From contig NZ_CP042266.1 in NCBI RefSeq assembly GCF_007856155.1, positions 7,874,001 to 7,938,000 of the forward strand: 64,000 nucleotides of DNA. Direction: 5' to 3'. How positions within the stretch are numbered: the first letter of the stretch is position 1; every line of letters begins with the position of its first letter. A program made the translations under genes and the position numbers. Shown piece after piece: positions 1-8,530 of the stretch. Below the pieces are notes generated by a model that was not told the origin of the DNA, made no database searches, and saw nothing but the letters and a program-made list of their open reading frames with translations. This stretch comes from Streptomyces qinzhouensis. GTDB lineage: Bacteria; Actinomycetota; Actinomycetes; Streptomycetales; Streptomycetaceae.

Positions 1-193
1 CCTGGTCGCGGACCGTCCGCGACAGCGCCGGATGCCGGGCCGTGAGATCGGCGACGGCGGCGGCGAGCGCCGGGATGTCGAGGCTGCCGTCGAAGTGCAC
101 GGCGAACGGCATGTGGTGGATGGCGCCGAGGGGAGCGAGCCGCTCGTTGATCCACAGGCCGTGCTGGGCGGGTCTGACGGGAATGCTGGTCAC
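1..193 (-). CDS. NRPS condensation domain, N-terminal fragment (runs off window)
   Basis: Only the first 64 residues are visible. They begin VTSIPVRPAQHGLWINERL and continue with an AIHHMPFAVHFDG stretch and a LTARHPALSRTVRDQ segment. This is the start of an NRPS condensation domain (the Q-x-G-L-W region near the N-terminus and the R-H-x-x-L-R-like segment). Condensation domains join the upstream carrier-bound acyl group to the next aminoacyl-carrier protein. The GTG start at 193 has a GAGG ribosome-binding site a few bases upstream, so the protein begins directly with the C domain. It follows the A-PCP-C gene on the same strand after a 480-bp gap, so the two are probably one biosynthetic cluster that continues to the left of the window. 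The rest of the protein cannot be judged. Confidence 0.75.
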   Translation of the reverse strand, partial: MTSIPVRPAQHGLWINERLAPLGAIHHMPFAVHFDGSLDIPALAAAVADLTARHPALSRTVRDQ

Positions 194-673
194 GGGGGGT
201 CCTCAGGCTGGTCGGGAGAATCGGTCGGTTGTGGGGGCGGTGCGCGGTCGGGGCGGGGGACCCCTGGCGGCGAGTACCGGAGACAGGCCGGCAAACGGTC
301 GCGCGCCGGTCGTCGGAGGGTGCGGGAGCGGCCGTGGCGAAGGACGGCGGGGCGGACGGGGTACGGGGGCGGAGCCCCAAGGCCTTCCCGGGCCGCCCGG
401 TAGCGCCGGCGGCCGGCGGTGACGGGTGCTCACCCGCCGCCGCGGGCACGGCGGCGCACGGGCGCACCGGGCCGGGCGGGCCCGGCGGCCGGTTCGGGAA
501 GGCCGCCCGGATCCGGCGCCGCTGGCGGACCCGGGCTGTGTGTGGTGCGGGAGTGCGCGGTGGAGAGGGAGTGCGGGAGTGCGGGAGTGCGGGAGTGCGC
601 GGTGGAGACGGAGTGCGGGAGTGCGCGGTGGTGCGGACGGGGCGGGCGGGGGAGGGCCGGGGCCTAGCCGGGG
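194..673. other. 480-bp stretch without a convincing gene
   Basis: This lies between two co-directional NRPS genes. Short frames here are high-GC artefacts without ribosome-binding sites or recognisable domains. The main visible structure is the tandem repeat at about 544-640. Confidence 0.6.
544..640. repeat. GTGCGGGA-type 8-bp tandem repeat array
   Basis: The unit GGAGTGCG/GAGTGCGG is repeated with period 8, interrupted by GCGGTGGAGA segments that themselves recur three times (near 555, 599 and 626). This gives a two-level array: short 8-bp units inside longer blocks ending GTGCGCGGTGG. It sits in the gap between two NRPS genes. Confidence 0.8.
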
Positions 674-3600
674 CTAGGCGCCCGCGTCGGTCAGCGCGGT
701 CGTGAAGTCCTCGGCCAGGGCGGTGATCACGCTCTGGTCGAAGGCGAGCGCGTTGTACTGGATCCAGCAGTGGAGAGCGCCGTCCGGCTGCTCGACCACC
801 GTCAGTTCGGGCACCCCGAGATCGCCGCCGGGCAGCGGCCAGGGCACGGTGGTGCCGCGCGGCAGCTCCCAGGGCTCGCAGCGCAGGCCCGGCAGATGGG
901 CGTCGGCGGCCCAGTTCTCGTACCGCAGCCAGGCGGGGAAGGCCACCACCGACGGTTTGAACTCGGCGTACGGATACATCTGGTGGTCCAGCGCGCCGGT
1001 CGCCGCCCGCCGGACCCGCTCCGCCAGCTCGGCGAAGCCGGGGCCGCCGGAACAGTCCACCCGCAGCAGCAGTGACTGCACCAGACAGCCCACGGCCCGC
1101 TCCGCCTCCGGGCGGGTCCGGCCGGGCACCGGGGTCATCAGCACCAGATCGGTCTGTCCGCTGCGGTCCGCCAGCAGCCCGCTCCAGAGCGCGGCGACGG
1201 CCATGAACGGGGTCACGCCGAGCTCCCCGGCCCGCTTGCGCAGCCGTCCGGCCCGGTCGGCGCCGACGGTGAAGGGACTGGCGGCCATGTGGACCCGGTC
1301 GACGGCGCGCCGCCCCGGGAACGGATCCACGGCGGACGGGGCACCCGCCAGCGCCGCGGCGAAGTGCCGCCGTCCGGCCCCCCACCGGCCGTTCGCCCAG
1401 CGCACCAGCTCCTGATACGGCAGGGGCTGCTCGGGGAGCCGGGGAGCGCGGCCGCGGCGCAGGGCGTCGTAGGCGAGCCCCAGTTCGTGCAGCAGCACAC
1501 CGACCGACCAGCCGTCGGCGACCATGTGATGGACCGCCAGCAGGACGATGTGGTCGTCCGGGGCACGGCTGACGACCAGCAGCCGGGCCGTTGGTTCGGC
1601 CGCCAGATCGGTGAGCCGGTCCCGCTCGGCGATCAGCAGCCCGTTCACCTCGTCGTCGCTCGCACCCGGCGCCTGGCGCAGCGTGATCCGGGCCGTCGGC
1701 TCCTCGTCGAGGACGGTCCGCACCAGCCCGGACACGGGGCCCGGGACCGGGACGAAGCGGGTGCGCAACGACGGGTGGCGCCGGACGAGTTCGGTGAGGG
1801 ACCGGCCGAGGGCCTCGGCGTCGAGCCGGTCGGCCACCCGGAACAAGGCGGTGACGGCGCCGACGTCCCGCCCGGACTCCTCGGCCGCCCAGTCGAGGAA
1901 GTTCTCCTGCTGGGCGGTGAGGGGCACCTCGTGCGGCAGCCCTCGCAGCGCGCGGAGATAGGGCGGGATCGCCGCCGCTTCCGCTTCCGGTTCCTCGCCG
2001 TCGCCGTCGCCGTCGGCCGACCGGGCCGGGTGCGGCGCAGCGGCGGCCTCCTCCAGCCAGGCGGCCTGGGCCCGCAGTGACGGGCGCCCGAAGACCACCG
2101 CGGCACCCGCCTCGACCCCGAACCGTTCCGATACGGCCGCGGCCAGCTGGACGGCGCGGAAGGAGTCGCCGCCGAGGGCGAAGAACTCGTCGGCCACGGT
2201 CCGCACCGGACGGCCCAGCACCTCGTGCCAGAGCCCGGCGAGCCGGGTCTCGGTCTCCGTACGGGGCTCCGGGGCGGACCGCTCCGCCGCCCCGGCGGCG
2301 TCCGTGGTCTCGAACAGTGCCCTGAGCCGGTACTTGACCACCTTTCCGGTGGCGTTACGCGGCAGGTCGTCGGCGAGCAGCAGCCGTACCGGCAGCTCCG
2401 CCCGGGACAGCCTGCCGCTCAGGAACAGCCGCAGCCCGTCGAGGTCGATACCGTCGGCCGCGGGCACCACCACGGCCACCGGAACCGAGCCCATCATCGG
2501 GTGCGGCACCCCGAGCGCCGCCGCGTCGGCGACCCCCGGGTGCTCGTGGAGGGCGTCTTCGATCCGGAGTGTGGAGACCTTCAGCGCACCGGACTTGATG
2601 ACATCGCTCTCGCGGTCGACGAGATGCAGATAGCCCTCCGCGTCGAGCCGCCCCAGGTCCCCCATCCGTACCCAGCCGTCCCGGAACACCCCGGCGGACG
2701 CGGCGGCGTCGCCGAGGTAGCCGCGCGGGGGTCCGGGCTGGCGCAGCCATACCTCCCCGGTCTCGCCGGACGGTACGGGAATGCCGTCCGGACCGAGGAT
2801 CCGCAGGTCCCCGGGGGTCGCGGGGCGGCCGACCGAACCGGCCCTGGCCGGGTCGACCACCATGGACACCTGGGCGGGCGCGGACTCCGCCGAGGTGTAG
2901 ACATTGACCACCGTGGCCTCGGGCAGCGCCTCGGTCAGCTGCCGGGCGACGGGCGCGGGCAGCGCGGCGGCGGAGGAGCTGAAGAGCAGCACACCGGAGA
3001 AGTCACGGCGGCCGATGATTCCCGAGTTGAGCAGTTCGATCGCCATCGACGGAACGACGAAGACCGTACCGGCCCGCAGCTCCTCCACCGCGCGGCCGAA
3101 CTCCTCGGCGTCGAAGCGCGGCAGCGCGACGGTGGTGGGCGCCCCCGTCAGGGCGCTGATCACCATCACCTGGCCCGCGTTGGTGCCGATCGGGAAGGAG
3201 TGCAGGGCATGCCGGGAGTGGGCATAGGGGCGGGGGCGCGGATTAAGGCTCTGACCGGCCGTCAGATTGGCGTGGGAGGCCAGAACTCCCTTGGAATCAC
3301 CGGTCGTTCCGGAGGTGCCCACCACCTGGGCCGGATCCTGCGGAGAAGGGCGGTGGGGCGGTTCCCCGGGGGAACCCGCGGCCTCGGCCGCCGCCAGGGT
3401 GTGGTCGGTGAGGCCCGGCAGGGCCGGCAGGACGGACCCCCGCAGCAAGGCGCCGGCCCCGCACAGTCCGGTGAGCCGCAGCGCCTCGGGGGCGGCCGCG
3501 TCGGCGCGGAGCGGAAGACCGGCCGCACCCGCGTAGTGGAGCGCCAGGAACGCCACCGCGTACCCGTCCCACTCGTCCTCGGTGAACCGCAGGGCCACCA

Positions 3601-3856
3601 GATCCCCGGGCCGCACCCCGGCGTCCGCCAGTCCGCGGGCGGCCCGAACGGCCCGATCGCGCCAGGAACCGTAGCTCAGGGTGCCCCCGCCGCGGACCTG
3701 GATCGCGATCGCGTCGGGCTGTTTCGCGGCCCGGGCCTCAAGCAGATCCGGGACGGTGAGCGGAGCGGGCAGTGCGTTGATGATGCCCTCCAAGTTCGTT
3801 GACCTGCGCGGCAGTTCGCTCGACAGGTGCGGTGACACGGAGACGGTCATGGGCAT
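674..3856 (-). CDS. Non-ribosomal peptide synthetase, A-PCP-C
   Basis: About 1060 residues in three domains. The adenylation domain (about 30-540) has core A3 TSGTTGDSKG near residue 180, an A5-like NVYTSAESAP, an A7-like MGDLG region and A10 LPRNATGKV. The carrier domain (about 550-625) carries the phosphopantetheine serine in LGGDSF. The C-terminal condensation domain (about 650-1058) has HHMVADG as its HHxxxDG active site. It should activate one monomer and pass it forward. The usual amino-acid-binding Asp segment is absent: where FDxSxxE is expected the sequence reads HSFPIGTNAGQ, closer to acyl-CoA/aryl-acid ligases, so the substrate may not be a standard amino acid. I chose ATG 3856; ATG 3850 is equally possible, and neither has a strong ribosome-binding site. 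The next NRPS gene downstream starts with a C domain. Confidence 0.88.
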   Translation of the reverse strand: MPMTVSVSPHLSSELPRRSTNLEGIINALPAPLTVPDLLEARAAKQPDAIAIQVRGGGTLSYGSWRDRAVRAARGLADAGVRPGDLVALRFTEDEWDGYAVAFLALHYAGAAGLPLRADAAAPEALRLTGLCGAGALLRGSVLPALPGLTDHTLAAAEAAGSPGEPPHRPSPQDPAQVVGTSGTTGDSKGVLASHANLTAGQSLNPRPRPYAHSRHALHSFPIGTNAGQVMVISALTGAPTTVALPRFDAEEFGRAVEELRAGTVFVVPSMAIELLNSGIIGRRDFSGVLLFSSSAAALPAPVARQLTEALPEATVVNVYTSAESAPAQVSMVVDPARAGSVGRPATPGDLRILGPDGIPVPSGETGEVWLRQPGPPRGYLGDAAASAGVFRDGWVRMGDLGRLDAEGYLHLVDRESDVIKSGALKVSTLRIEDALHEHPGVADAAALGVPHPMMGSVPVAVVVPAADGIDLDGLRLFLSGRLSRAELPVRLLLADDLPRNATGKVVKYRLRALFETTDAAGAAERSAPEPRTETETRLAGLWHEVLGRPVRTVADEFFALGGDSFRAVQLAAAVSERFGVEAGAAVVFGRPSLRAQAAWLEEAAAAPHPARSADGDGDGEEPEAEAAAIPPYLRALRGLPHEVPLTAQQENFLDWAAEESGRDVGAVTALFRVADRLDAEALGRSLTELVRRHPSLRTRFVPVPGPVSGLVRTVLDEEPTARITLRQAPGASDDEVNGLLIAERDRLTDLAAEPTARLLVVSRAPDDHIVLLAVHHMVADGWSVGVLLHELGLAYDALRRGRAPRLPEQPLPYQELVRWANGRWGAGRRHFAAALAGAPSAVDPFPGRRAVDRVHMAASPFTVGADRAGRLRKRAGELGVTPFMAVAALWSGLLADRSGQTDLVLMTPVPGRTRPEAERAVGCLVQSLLLRVDCSGGPGFAELAERVRRAATGALDHQMYPYAEFKPSVVAFPAWLRYENWAADAHLPGLRCEPWELPRGTTVPWPLPGGDLGVPELTVVEQPDGALHCWIQYNALAFDQSVITALAEDFTTALTDAGA

Positions 3857-4354
3857 AGCGCGCGGTTGTCGCCTTGGGTATGGTCTGGACCATTGGCGGG
3901 GTACGGCGAAGGATAGCGCGCCACTGTCGTACTTGTGTCGCAATGATGGAGAGTTCGTGGAAATCGGTGGGGATCGGGTGCGGAAGCGGTGACCCCGCGA
4001 GCCCCGTCCCACTGAAGAATCCCCTCGTCAGAGGGGTGCACCAAGAGCAAACGCACCAAGCCGGAGCAGCTGAAGATTCTCCGGCCGCTCCGCTGCCGCG
4101 TCCCGTCCTCTTTCGGACACCGGCCGCTTCATCGGGTCCGCCGACCCCGACCGCGACCGCGACCCCGACTGCGATTGCGGCCTTCGACCGCGACCGCGCC
4201 GTATGCCGTACGCCCTGTATGCCCCCGGCATCGGCGGCGGTACGTCTCCGGCCGGGACCGGCCGTACCCACCCTTCCCGTCCGGCCCGCCCGGACCCCGA
4301 CCATCCCCCGCCCGGGCGCACTGCCGTGCCCGGGCAAGCCAGGAGGAAGCACCT
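3857..4354. other. Divergent intergenic region, NRPS versus deacetylase
   Basis: About 500 bp between divergent genes, presumably holding both promoters; I could not assign boxes with confidence. Around 4141-4198 there is an imperfect CGACCG/CGACCC hexamer run. An AGGAGG ribosome-binding site at 4341-4346 serves the gene at 4355. Confidence 0.5.
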
Positions 4355-5398
4355 ATGCAGTACGCGGGAATCGCCTGGACCGCCGACGGTTACGAGGTCG
4401 AGATCGTGGACGACACGGGGGAGCGGGTCCAGGCCCCCACGCGCTGGGGCGCCGAGCGGGTGACCGAACTGACGGACTGGCTGGAGCGGACCGGCCGTGA
4501 GTCGGGGGAACCGCTCGCGGTGGTCGTCGAGAGCACCAACGGACTGGTGGACGGACTGCTGACGGCGGCCGGTCTCGACGTCCACCGCGCCGACCCCTGG
4601 GTACTGCCCGAGCGTCCCGACTTCGGCTCGGTGCCCGCCCGGTCCCTGGCCGACCGGGCGAGACGCGGCCTCGCCGCCCTGTCACCGCTGACCGCCGAGG
4701 GCGGCGGCCAGACCGGCCGGGACGACGACTACCACGACGGCATCCGGCGCAGCGCCGGGGCGGAGGCCGAACTGACCCGGACGGGCCGGTGCTTCCGGCA
4801 CGGTCCGCGCGACCGCCGGGAGATCGCCCTCACCTTCGACGACGGCCCGGACCCGGCGCACACCCGTGAGGTGCTCGACCTCCTCGCCCGCTACGGTGTC
4901 CACGCCACGTTCTTCTGTGTCGGCCTGCATGTGAACGCGCTCCCCGACGAGGTGCGGCGGATCGTGGACGCGGGCCACAGCCTCGGCAACCACACCTGGT
5001 CGCACCCCTTCCTGCCGGATCTGACCGCCCGGCAGTTCCGGCTCCAGATCGACCGGACCGCCGATGCCTTCGACCGGGCGGTGGGCAGCGTCCCCACCGT
5101 CTTCCGTCCGCCCTACGGCTGCCGTACCCCGGAGATGCTGAGCGAACTCCTCGCCGGGGGGCTCACACTGGCGCTCTGGGACGTCGACTCGTGGGACTGG
5201 GCCGGCCCCGGCCCCGAGAAGATCACCCGGACCGTGCTCGACCATGTGCGGCCCGGCTCCATGATCCTGATGCACGACGGCGGCGGTGACCGCCGCCAGG
5301 GCGTCGAGGCCCTGCCCGCGGTGCTCGAAGGACTGCTGGAGCAGGACTACCGCTTCGTATCGGCCGACACTCTCGCGTCCCGGGCCGCGACTCACTGA
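4355..5398 (+). CDS. Polysaccharide deacetylase (NodB/CE4) with IS110-like N-terminal domain
   Basis: 347 residues. The C-terminal half (about 150-345) is a CE4 carbohydrate esterase, which removes N- or O-acetyl groups from glycans such as chitin oligomers, peptidoglycan or xylan. It shows TFDDGPD (160-166), metal-binding NHTWSH (212-217), RPPYG (251-255), WDVDSWDW and ILMHD (304-308), so all five NodB motifs are present. There is no signal peptide. Residues 1-110 instead read like the RNase-H-fold N-domain of IS110-family transposases: a GIAW strand, EVEIVDDTGE hairpin, and VVVESTNGL followed by LLTAAGLDVHRADP. The first catalytic Asp position is Ala7, so nuclease activity is unlikely. AGGAGG lies 8 bases before ATG 4355. 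Domain assignment of the N-terminal part is my inference; the deacetylase call is firm. Confidence 0.88.
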   Translation: MQYAGIAWTADGYEVEIVDDTGERVQAPTRWGAERVTELTDWLERTGRESGEPLAVVVESTNGLVDGLLTAAGLDVHRADPWVLPERPDFGSVPARSLADRARRGLAALSPLTAEGGGQTGRDDDYHDGIRRSAGAEAELTRTGRCFRHGPRDRREIALTFDDGPDPAHTREVLDLLARYGVHATFFCVGLHVNALPDEVRRIVDAGHSLGNHTWSHPFLPDLTARQFRLQIDRTADAFDRAVGSVPTVFRPPYGCRTPEMLSELLAGGLTLALWDVDSWDWAGPGPEKITRTVLDHVRPGSMILMHDGGGDRRQGVEALPAVLEGLLEQDYRFVSADTLASRAATH

Positions 5399-5399
5399 C

Positions 5400-5444
5400 A
5401 GCGGACGCCGCTTCCCCGGCCCGGTGGGCGCGGCGCCGTCCGCT
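5400..5444. terminator. Candidate bidirectional terminator
   Basis: Arms AGCGGACG (5400-5407) and CGTCCGCT (5437-5444) are perfectly complementary, with further GC pairing inside the loop. It lies between convergent genes ending at 5398 and 5458. Confidence 0.5.
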
Positions 5445-5457
5445 CGTCCGTGACGGC

Positions 5458-6894
5458 TCACCGCTGCGGGGCCCGATAGGTGCGGCCGCCCCGGCGCGGC
5501 AGCCCGGACGGTACGTCACCCGGGCCCGCCACCGTCTCGACGGCCAGGCGCAGTTGGGTCCGTACGGTCACCGATCTCGGATCGACACCGAGGAGTTCAC
5601 CGCACTCGGCCAGCCAGTTGCCCAGTGTCGTGCGGTGCACCCCGAGTTCGGTGGCGGCGGGAGCCGTCCGGCCGCGGTGCCCCAGCCAGTGGCGGAGCGC
5701 GATCCGGAGCCGGGCGTCCAGCGGCGCCAGCAGGGCCGACGCCCAGTCGCCGGCCTCGTCCGCCGAGAGCAGTCCGGCGGGGACCGCGGGCACCGCCGCC
5801 GGCCTCAGCGCCACCGGCGGGGCCGGTGCGGCGCACGCCCGTACCGCCAGCAGTAGTTGGGCCGCGATCGTGGGGTGCCCCGGATCGGCCCCGAGCAGCG
5901 GGCCGATCCCGCGCAGCCGGGTACGGACCGTGCCCTCCGACAGTCCGACGGCCGGGGCGGCGGCCTGCGCCGACCCCGTACGCAGCCATGCCGTGAGAAT
6001 CCGGCGCGCCTCCTGGTCGAGGGGCTGGAGGACCGCCGCCGACCAGGCGGCGAGCCGGTCGGCGGGCACGACCCTGAGCAGATCGTGCCCGCCCAGGCCG
6101 GTCGCCGCCGCCAGCCGCCCGGCCGCCGGAGCCGCATGCGCCCGGCCGGCCTCGGCCCAGGCCGCCGGGATCAGATCCAGCGCCACCGGCGCCGCCGCCC
6201 CGCCCGTCAGCCGGAACTGCTCGGCGATCCGGGTAACGACGGAATGCGCGGGATGCGGTTCGCCCGGGGCGTCGTGGAAAGCGAGGACCGCCAGTTCGGC
6301 CCCCTCCGCGCACACCAGGACCCGGGTGTGCTCGACGCCCGGCCGGAGCGCCCGCCACAGGGCCTGGTGGGCGGTGCGGGCGGCGGACCCGGCGAGCCGG
6401 TACACCGTGGCGTGGCCGGCGTCCGTACCGCCCAGGACGTCGAGCGCCGACCGGTGGTGGCCGTCGCGCAGCAGCCGCAGCACCGCACGGTGCAGCCGCT
6501 GTTCGGCCGCCCGGGTCTCGTCCGCCCGCCGGGCCTGGACCCGCAGCAGATCCGCGACGGTCGCGGCGACCAGCGCCGTACGCTCCGCCGCCGTCCCGCG
6601 GCCGGGGCAGACCACCAGGACCACCCCGGCCACCGGGCGGACCGTCAGCTGCGGATGGGCGCGGGGGTGCGCGGCGCCCCGGACGCCCGACGGCGCCGCA
6701 CTGCCCGGAGTGCTGTGCACCGCACCCGCCAGCGGATCCACCAGTACGGCCCAGCCGCCGGTGAGCACGGCCGCCTCGGCGATCAACAGCGCCGACGAAT
6801 GGGCGGCCGCCCGGGTGAGCCGCCGTACCACCGTATGGTCCCGCGGTTCATCGGCCGGGCCCGGAGGCATCCGCCCCGCGCCGTCCACGGTCAC
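5458..6894 (-). CDS. PucR-like transcriptional regulator with two C-terminal HTH motifs
   Basis: About 478 residues. The N-terminal half resembles the GAF-like region of PucR/CdaR-type regulators. The C-terminal half has two successive PucR-type helix-turn-helix segments: one around AVGLSEGTVRTRLRGIGPLLG (about 315-335) and one around ELGVHRTTLGNWLAECGELLG (about 415-435). Both end in the typical R-x-Q-L-x-L-A-V helix. The GTG at 6894 overlaps the methyltransferase stop as GTGA, so translation is probably coupled; ATG 6870 is the alternative start. It is the last gene of a three-gene minus-strand unit with an XRE regulator and a SAM-dependent methyltransferase. Target genes and effector are unknown. 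Confidence 0.8.
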   Translation of the reverse strand: MTVDGAGRMPPGPADEPRDHTVVRRLTRAAAHSSALLIAEAAVLTGGWAVLVDPLAGAVHSTPGSAAPSGVRGAAHPRAHPQLTVRPVAGVVLVVCPGRGTAAERTALVAATVADLLRVQARRADETRAAEQRLHRAVLRLLRDGHHRSALDVLGGTDAGHATVYRLAGSAARTAHQALWRALRPGVEHTRVLVCAEGAELAVLAFHDAPGEPHPAHSVVTRIAEQFRLTGGAAAPVALDLIPAAWAEAGRAHAAPAAGRLAAATGLGGHDLLRVVPADRLAAWSAAVLQPLDQEARRILTAWLRTGSAQAAAPAVGLSEGTVRTRLRGIGPLLGADPGHPTIAAQLLLAVRACAAPAPPVALRPAAVPAVPAGLLSADEAGDWASALLAPLDARLRIALRHWLGHRGRTAPAATELGVHRTTLGNWLAECGELLGVDPRSVTVRTQLRLAVETVAGPGDVPSGLPRRGGRTYRAPQR

Positions 6895-7688
6895 GGGATA
6901 CGCGCCACGCCGCCCCAGCCGGCGCGCTCGGTGAGCCGCCCGGTAGTGGCGTCGGGCCGCCAGTCGGGCCAGCAGACGAAGCCGGGTTCGACCAGCTCCA
7001 GGCCGTCGAAGAAGGCCCGGGTGACCTCCGGTTCGCGGAAGATGTACGGAATCGCCCCGGAGTTGTTGTACTCCTCCTGCACCAGGCGGTGCTCCTCGTC
7101 CGACGCGGTGGAGTGGCTGAGCGACAGCCAGCTCCCCGAGGGCAGCCGGTCCACCAGCCGGCGCACCAGCCCCAGGGCGTCGGGCCACTCCACGATGTGC
7201 CCGAGCACATCGTTGATCACCAGGGCGACGGGCTCGGCCAGGTCCAGGGTCCGGGCCGCGCCTTCCAGGACGGCGTCGGTGTCGCGCATATCCGCCAGGA
7301 CGTAGTCCATCGCCCCCTCGCTGGTGCTCTGGCCCATCGCGTGGACGTGCAGCAGCACCAGCGGATCGTGGTCGACATAGACCACCCGGGACTCGGGCGC
7401 GATCCGCTGGGCGACCTCGTGGGTGTTGTTGGCGGTGGGCAGCCCGGCGCCGACGTCGAGGAACTGCCGGACCCCGGCCTCGCGGGTCAGCCAGCTGACC
7501 GTCCGGATCAGGAAACCCCGCGATTCCTGGGCGAACGGCTCGATCTGCGGATACTTCTCCCGATAGGCGTCGCCCGCCGCCCGGTCCGCGTCGAACCAGT
7601 CCTTGCCGCCCAGCCAGTAGTTCCACACCCGGGCACTGTGGGCGACGGAGGTGTCGATCCGCGGGGGCTGTTTCGTGGGCTCGGTCAT
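6891..7688 (-). CDS. SAM-dependent methyltransferase, DUF574 family
   Basis: 265 residues of the actinobacteria-enriched DUF574/S-adenosyl methyltransferase family. It opens with the hallmark SARVWNYWLGGKD segment (about residues 18-30) and has a Rossmann SAM-binding loop FLDVGAGLPTANNTHE (about 75-90). VVYVDHDPLVLLH is the acidic strand that would hold the SAM ribose. Substrates of the family are not known to me. ATG 7688 overlaps the stop of the upstream XRE regulator as ATGA, and its own stop overlaps the PucR-like gene as GTGA, so all three are translationally coupled. A clear paralogue lies at 31386-32204. Such methyltransferases are commonly found next to DUF5753 regulators in Streptomyces, as seen here. 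Confidence 0.88.
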   Translation of the reverse strand: MTEPTKQPPRIDTSVAHSARVWNYWLGGKDWFDADRAAGDAYREKYPQIEPFAQESRGFLIRTVSWLTREAGVRQFLDVGAGLPTANNTHEVAQRIAPESRVVYVDHDPLVLLHVHAMGQSTSEGAMDYVLADMRDTDAVLEGAARTLDLAEPVALVINDVLGHIVEWPDALGLVRRLVDRLPSGSWLSLSHSTASDEEHRLVQEEYNNSGAIPYIFREPEVTRAFFDGLELVEPGFVCWPDWRPDATTGRLTERAGWGGVARIP

Positions 7689-8530
7689 GCCAGTGCCTCT
7701 TTCGACGTGTCGGGATGGAGCGCGGTGGCGCAGGAGTAGTCGAGCAGTCGGCGGTAGGTCATCACGGCCGGATCGGCCTTCCAGACGTCGGCGGTGCCCG
7801 GGAGCCCACCCTCGCGGACCACATGGTCGGGGATCCCCGGCACCTCGACCCGGAAGAACGTCAGGGCGGGAATCCCGGTCAGCGCGTGCGGCGGGCCGTC
7901 GAGCGGATGGACCTGGAGCGTCATATACGGCTGCTCGGCGGCGGCGCGCAGGGCCGCGAGCTGTTCGGCCATCACCGCGGTGTCGCCGACCTGCGTCCGC
8001 AGCGCGGCGCCCGTGACCAGCGCCCAGAGCCGGGTCCGCTGCTCCCGCAGCTTCTCCCTGCGCTCGGCCAGCAGCTCCGCCCGCCGGTCCCGCTGGGCCG
8101 GGGAGAGATCCGGGCGCAGGACGTCGTCCACGGCACGGGCGTAGGCCGGAGTGCGCAGCAGGGCCGGCACCAGTGCCGGATCCCAGCTCCGGACGATCCG
8201 GGCAGCCGACTCCACACTCATCAGATCCAGCTGCCAGGGGTCCATGACGGACCGCCAGGGATGCCACCAGCCGGGGCGGTTGGCGGCGGCCAGCTGCCCG
8301 AGGATCTCCCGGGTCTCGGCCGGGGCCGCGCCGTAGGCAGTCAGCAGGGTGCGGATCTGTCCGTCGTCGAGGGAGGTCTGCGCCTGTTCGATCCTGCGGA
8401 CCGTGGCGGAGTGTGCCCCGAGCGCCCGGGCCGCCTGCTCCCTGGAGAGTCCCGCGGCCTCGCGCAGCACGGTGAGCCGGGTGGCCAGTACGAGGTGCGC
8501 CACGGTCCGGCCGGATCGCTCCCGGGCCAC
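7685..8530 (-). CDS. XRE-family regulator with DUF5753 domain
   Basis: 281 residues. An N-terminal helix-turn-helix (about residues 15-65) contains LREAAGLSREQAARALG, followed by the recognition helix ATVRRIEQAQTSL. The rest is the DUF5753 ligand-like domain, with QLDLMSVESAARIVRSWDP, ALVPALLRTPAYARAV and a terminal YRRLLDYSCATAL region. The start is chosen at GTG 8530, which follows a GAGGGGG ribosome-binding site by five bases; ATG 8575 would add 15 residues but has a poor site. It is the first gene of the XRE-methyltransferase-PucR unit, overlapping the methyltransferase by ATGA. In Streptomyces such proteins often control small neighbouring genes linked to development; no small DUF397 partner is visible here. 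Confidence 0.85.
   Translation of the reverse strand: MARERSGRTVAHLVLATRLTVLREAAGLSREQAARALGAHSATVRRIEQAQTSLDDGQIRTLLTAYGAAPAETREILGQLAAANRPGWWHPWRSVMDPWQLDLMSVESAARIVRSWDPALVPALLRTPAYARAVDDVLRPDLSPAQRDRRAELLAERREKLREQRTRLWALVTGAALRTQVGDTAVMAEQLAALRAAAEQPYMTLQVHPLDGPPHALTGIPALTFFRVEVPGIPDHVVREGGLPGTADVWKADPAVMTYRRLLDYSCATALHPDTSKEALA

Noticed and set aside
544..640. Tandem repeats as a CRISPR array
   Set aside because: Units are 8 bp and contiguous with no unique spacers, and no cas genes are present.
4355..4690. Transposase gene
   Set aside because: The IS110-like domain is in one uninterrupted frame with a deacetylase, the first catalytic Asp is Ala, and there is no C-terminal transposase domain or terminal repeat.
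6895..7626. Upstream extension of the PucR-like gene
   Set aside because: The frame stays open into the methyltransferase gene, but that part is out of frame with a clear domain there, and the GTGA overlap at 6894 gives a natural start.
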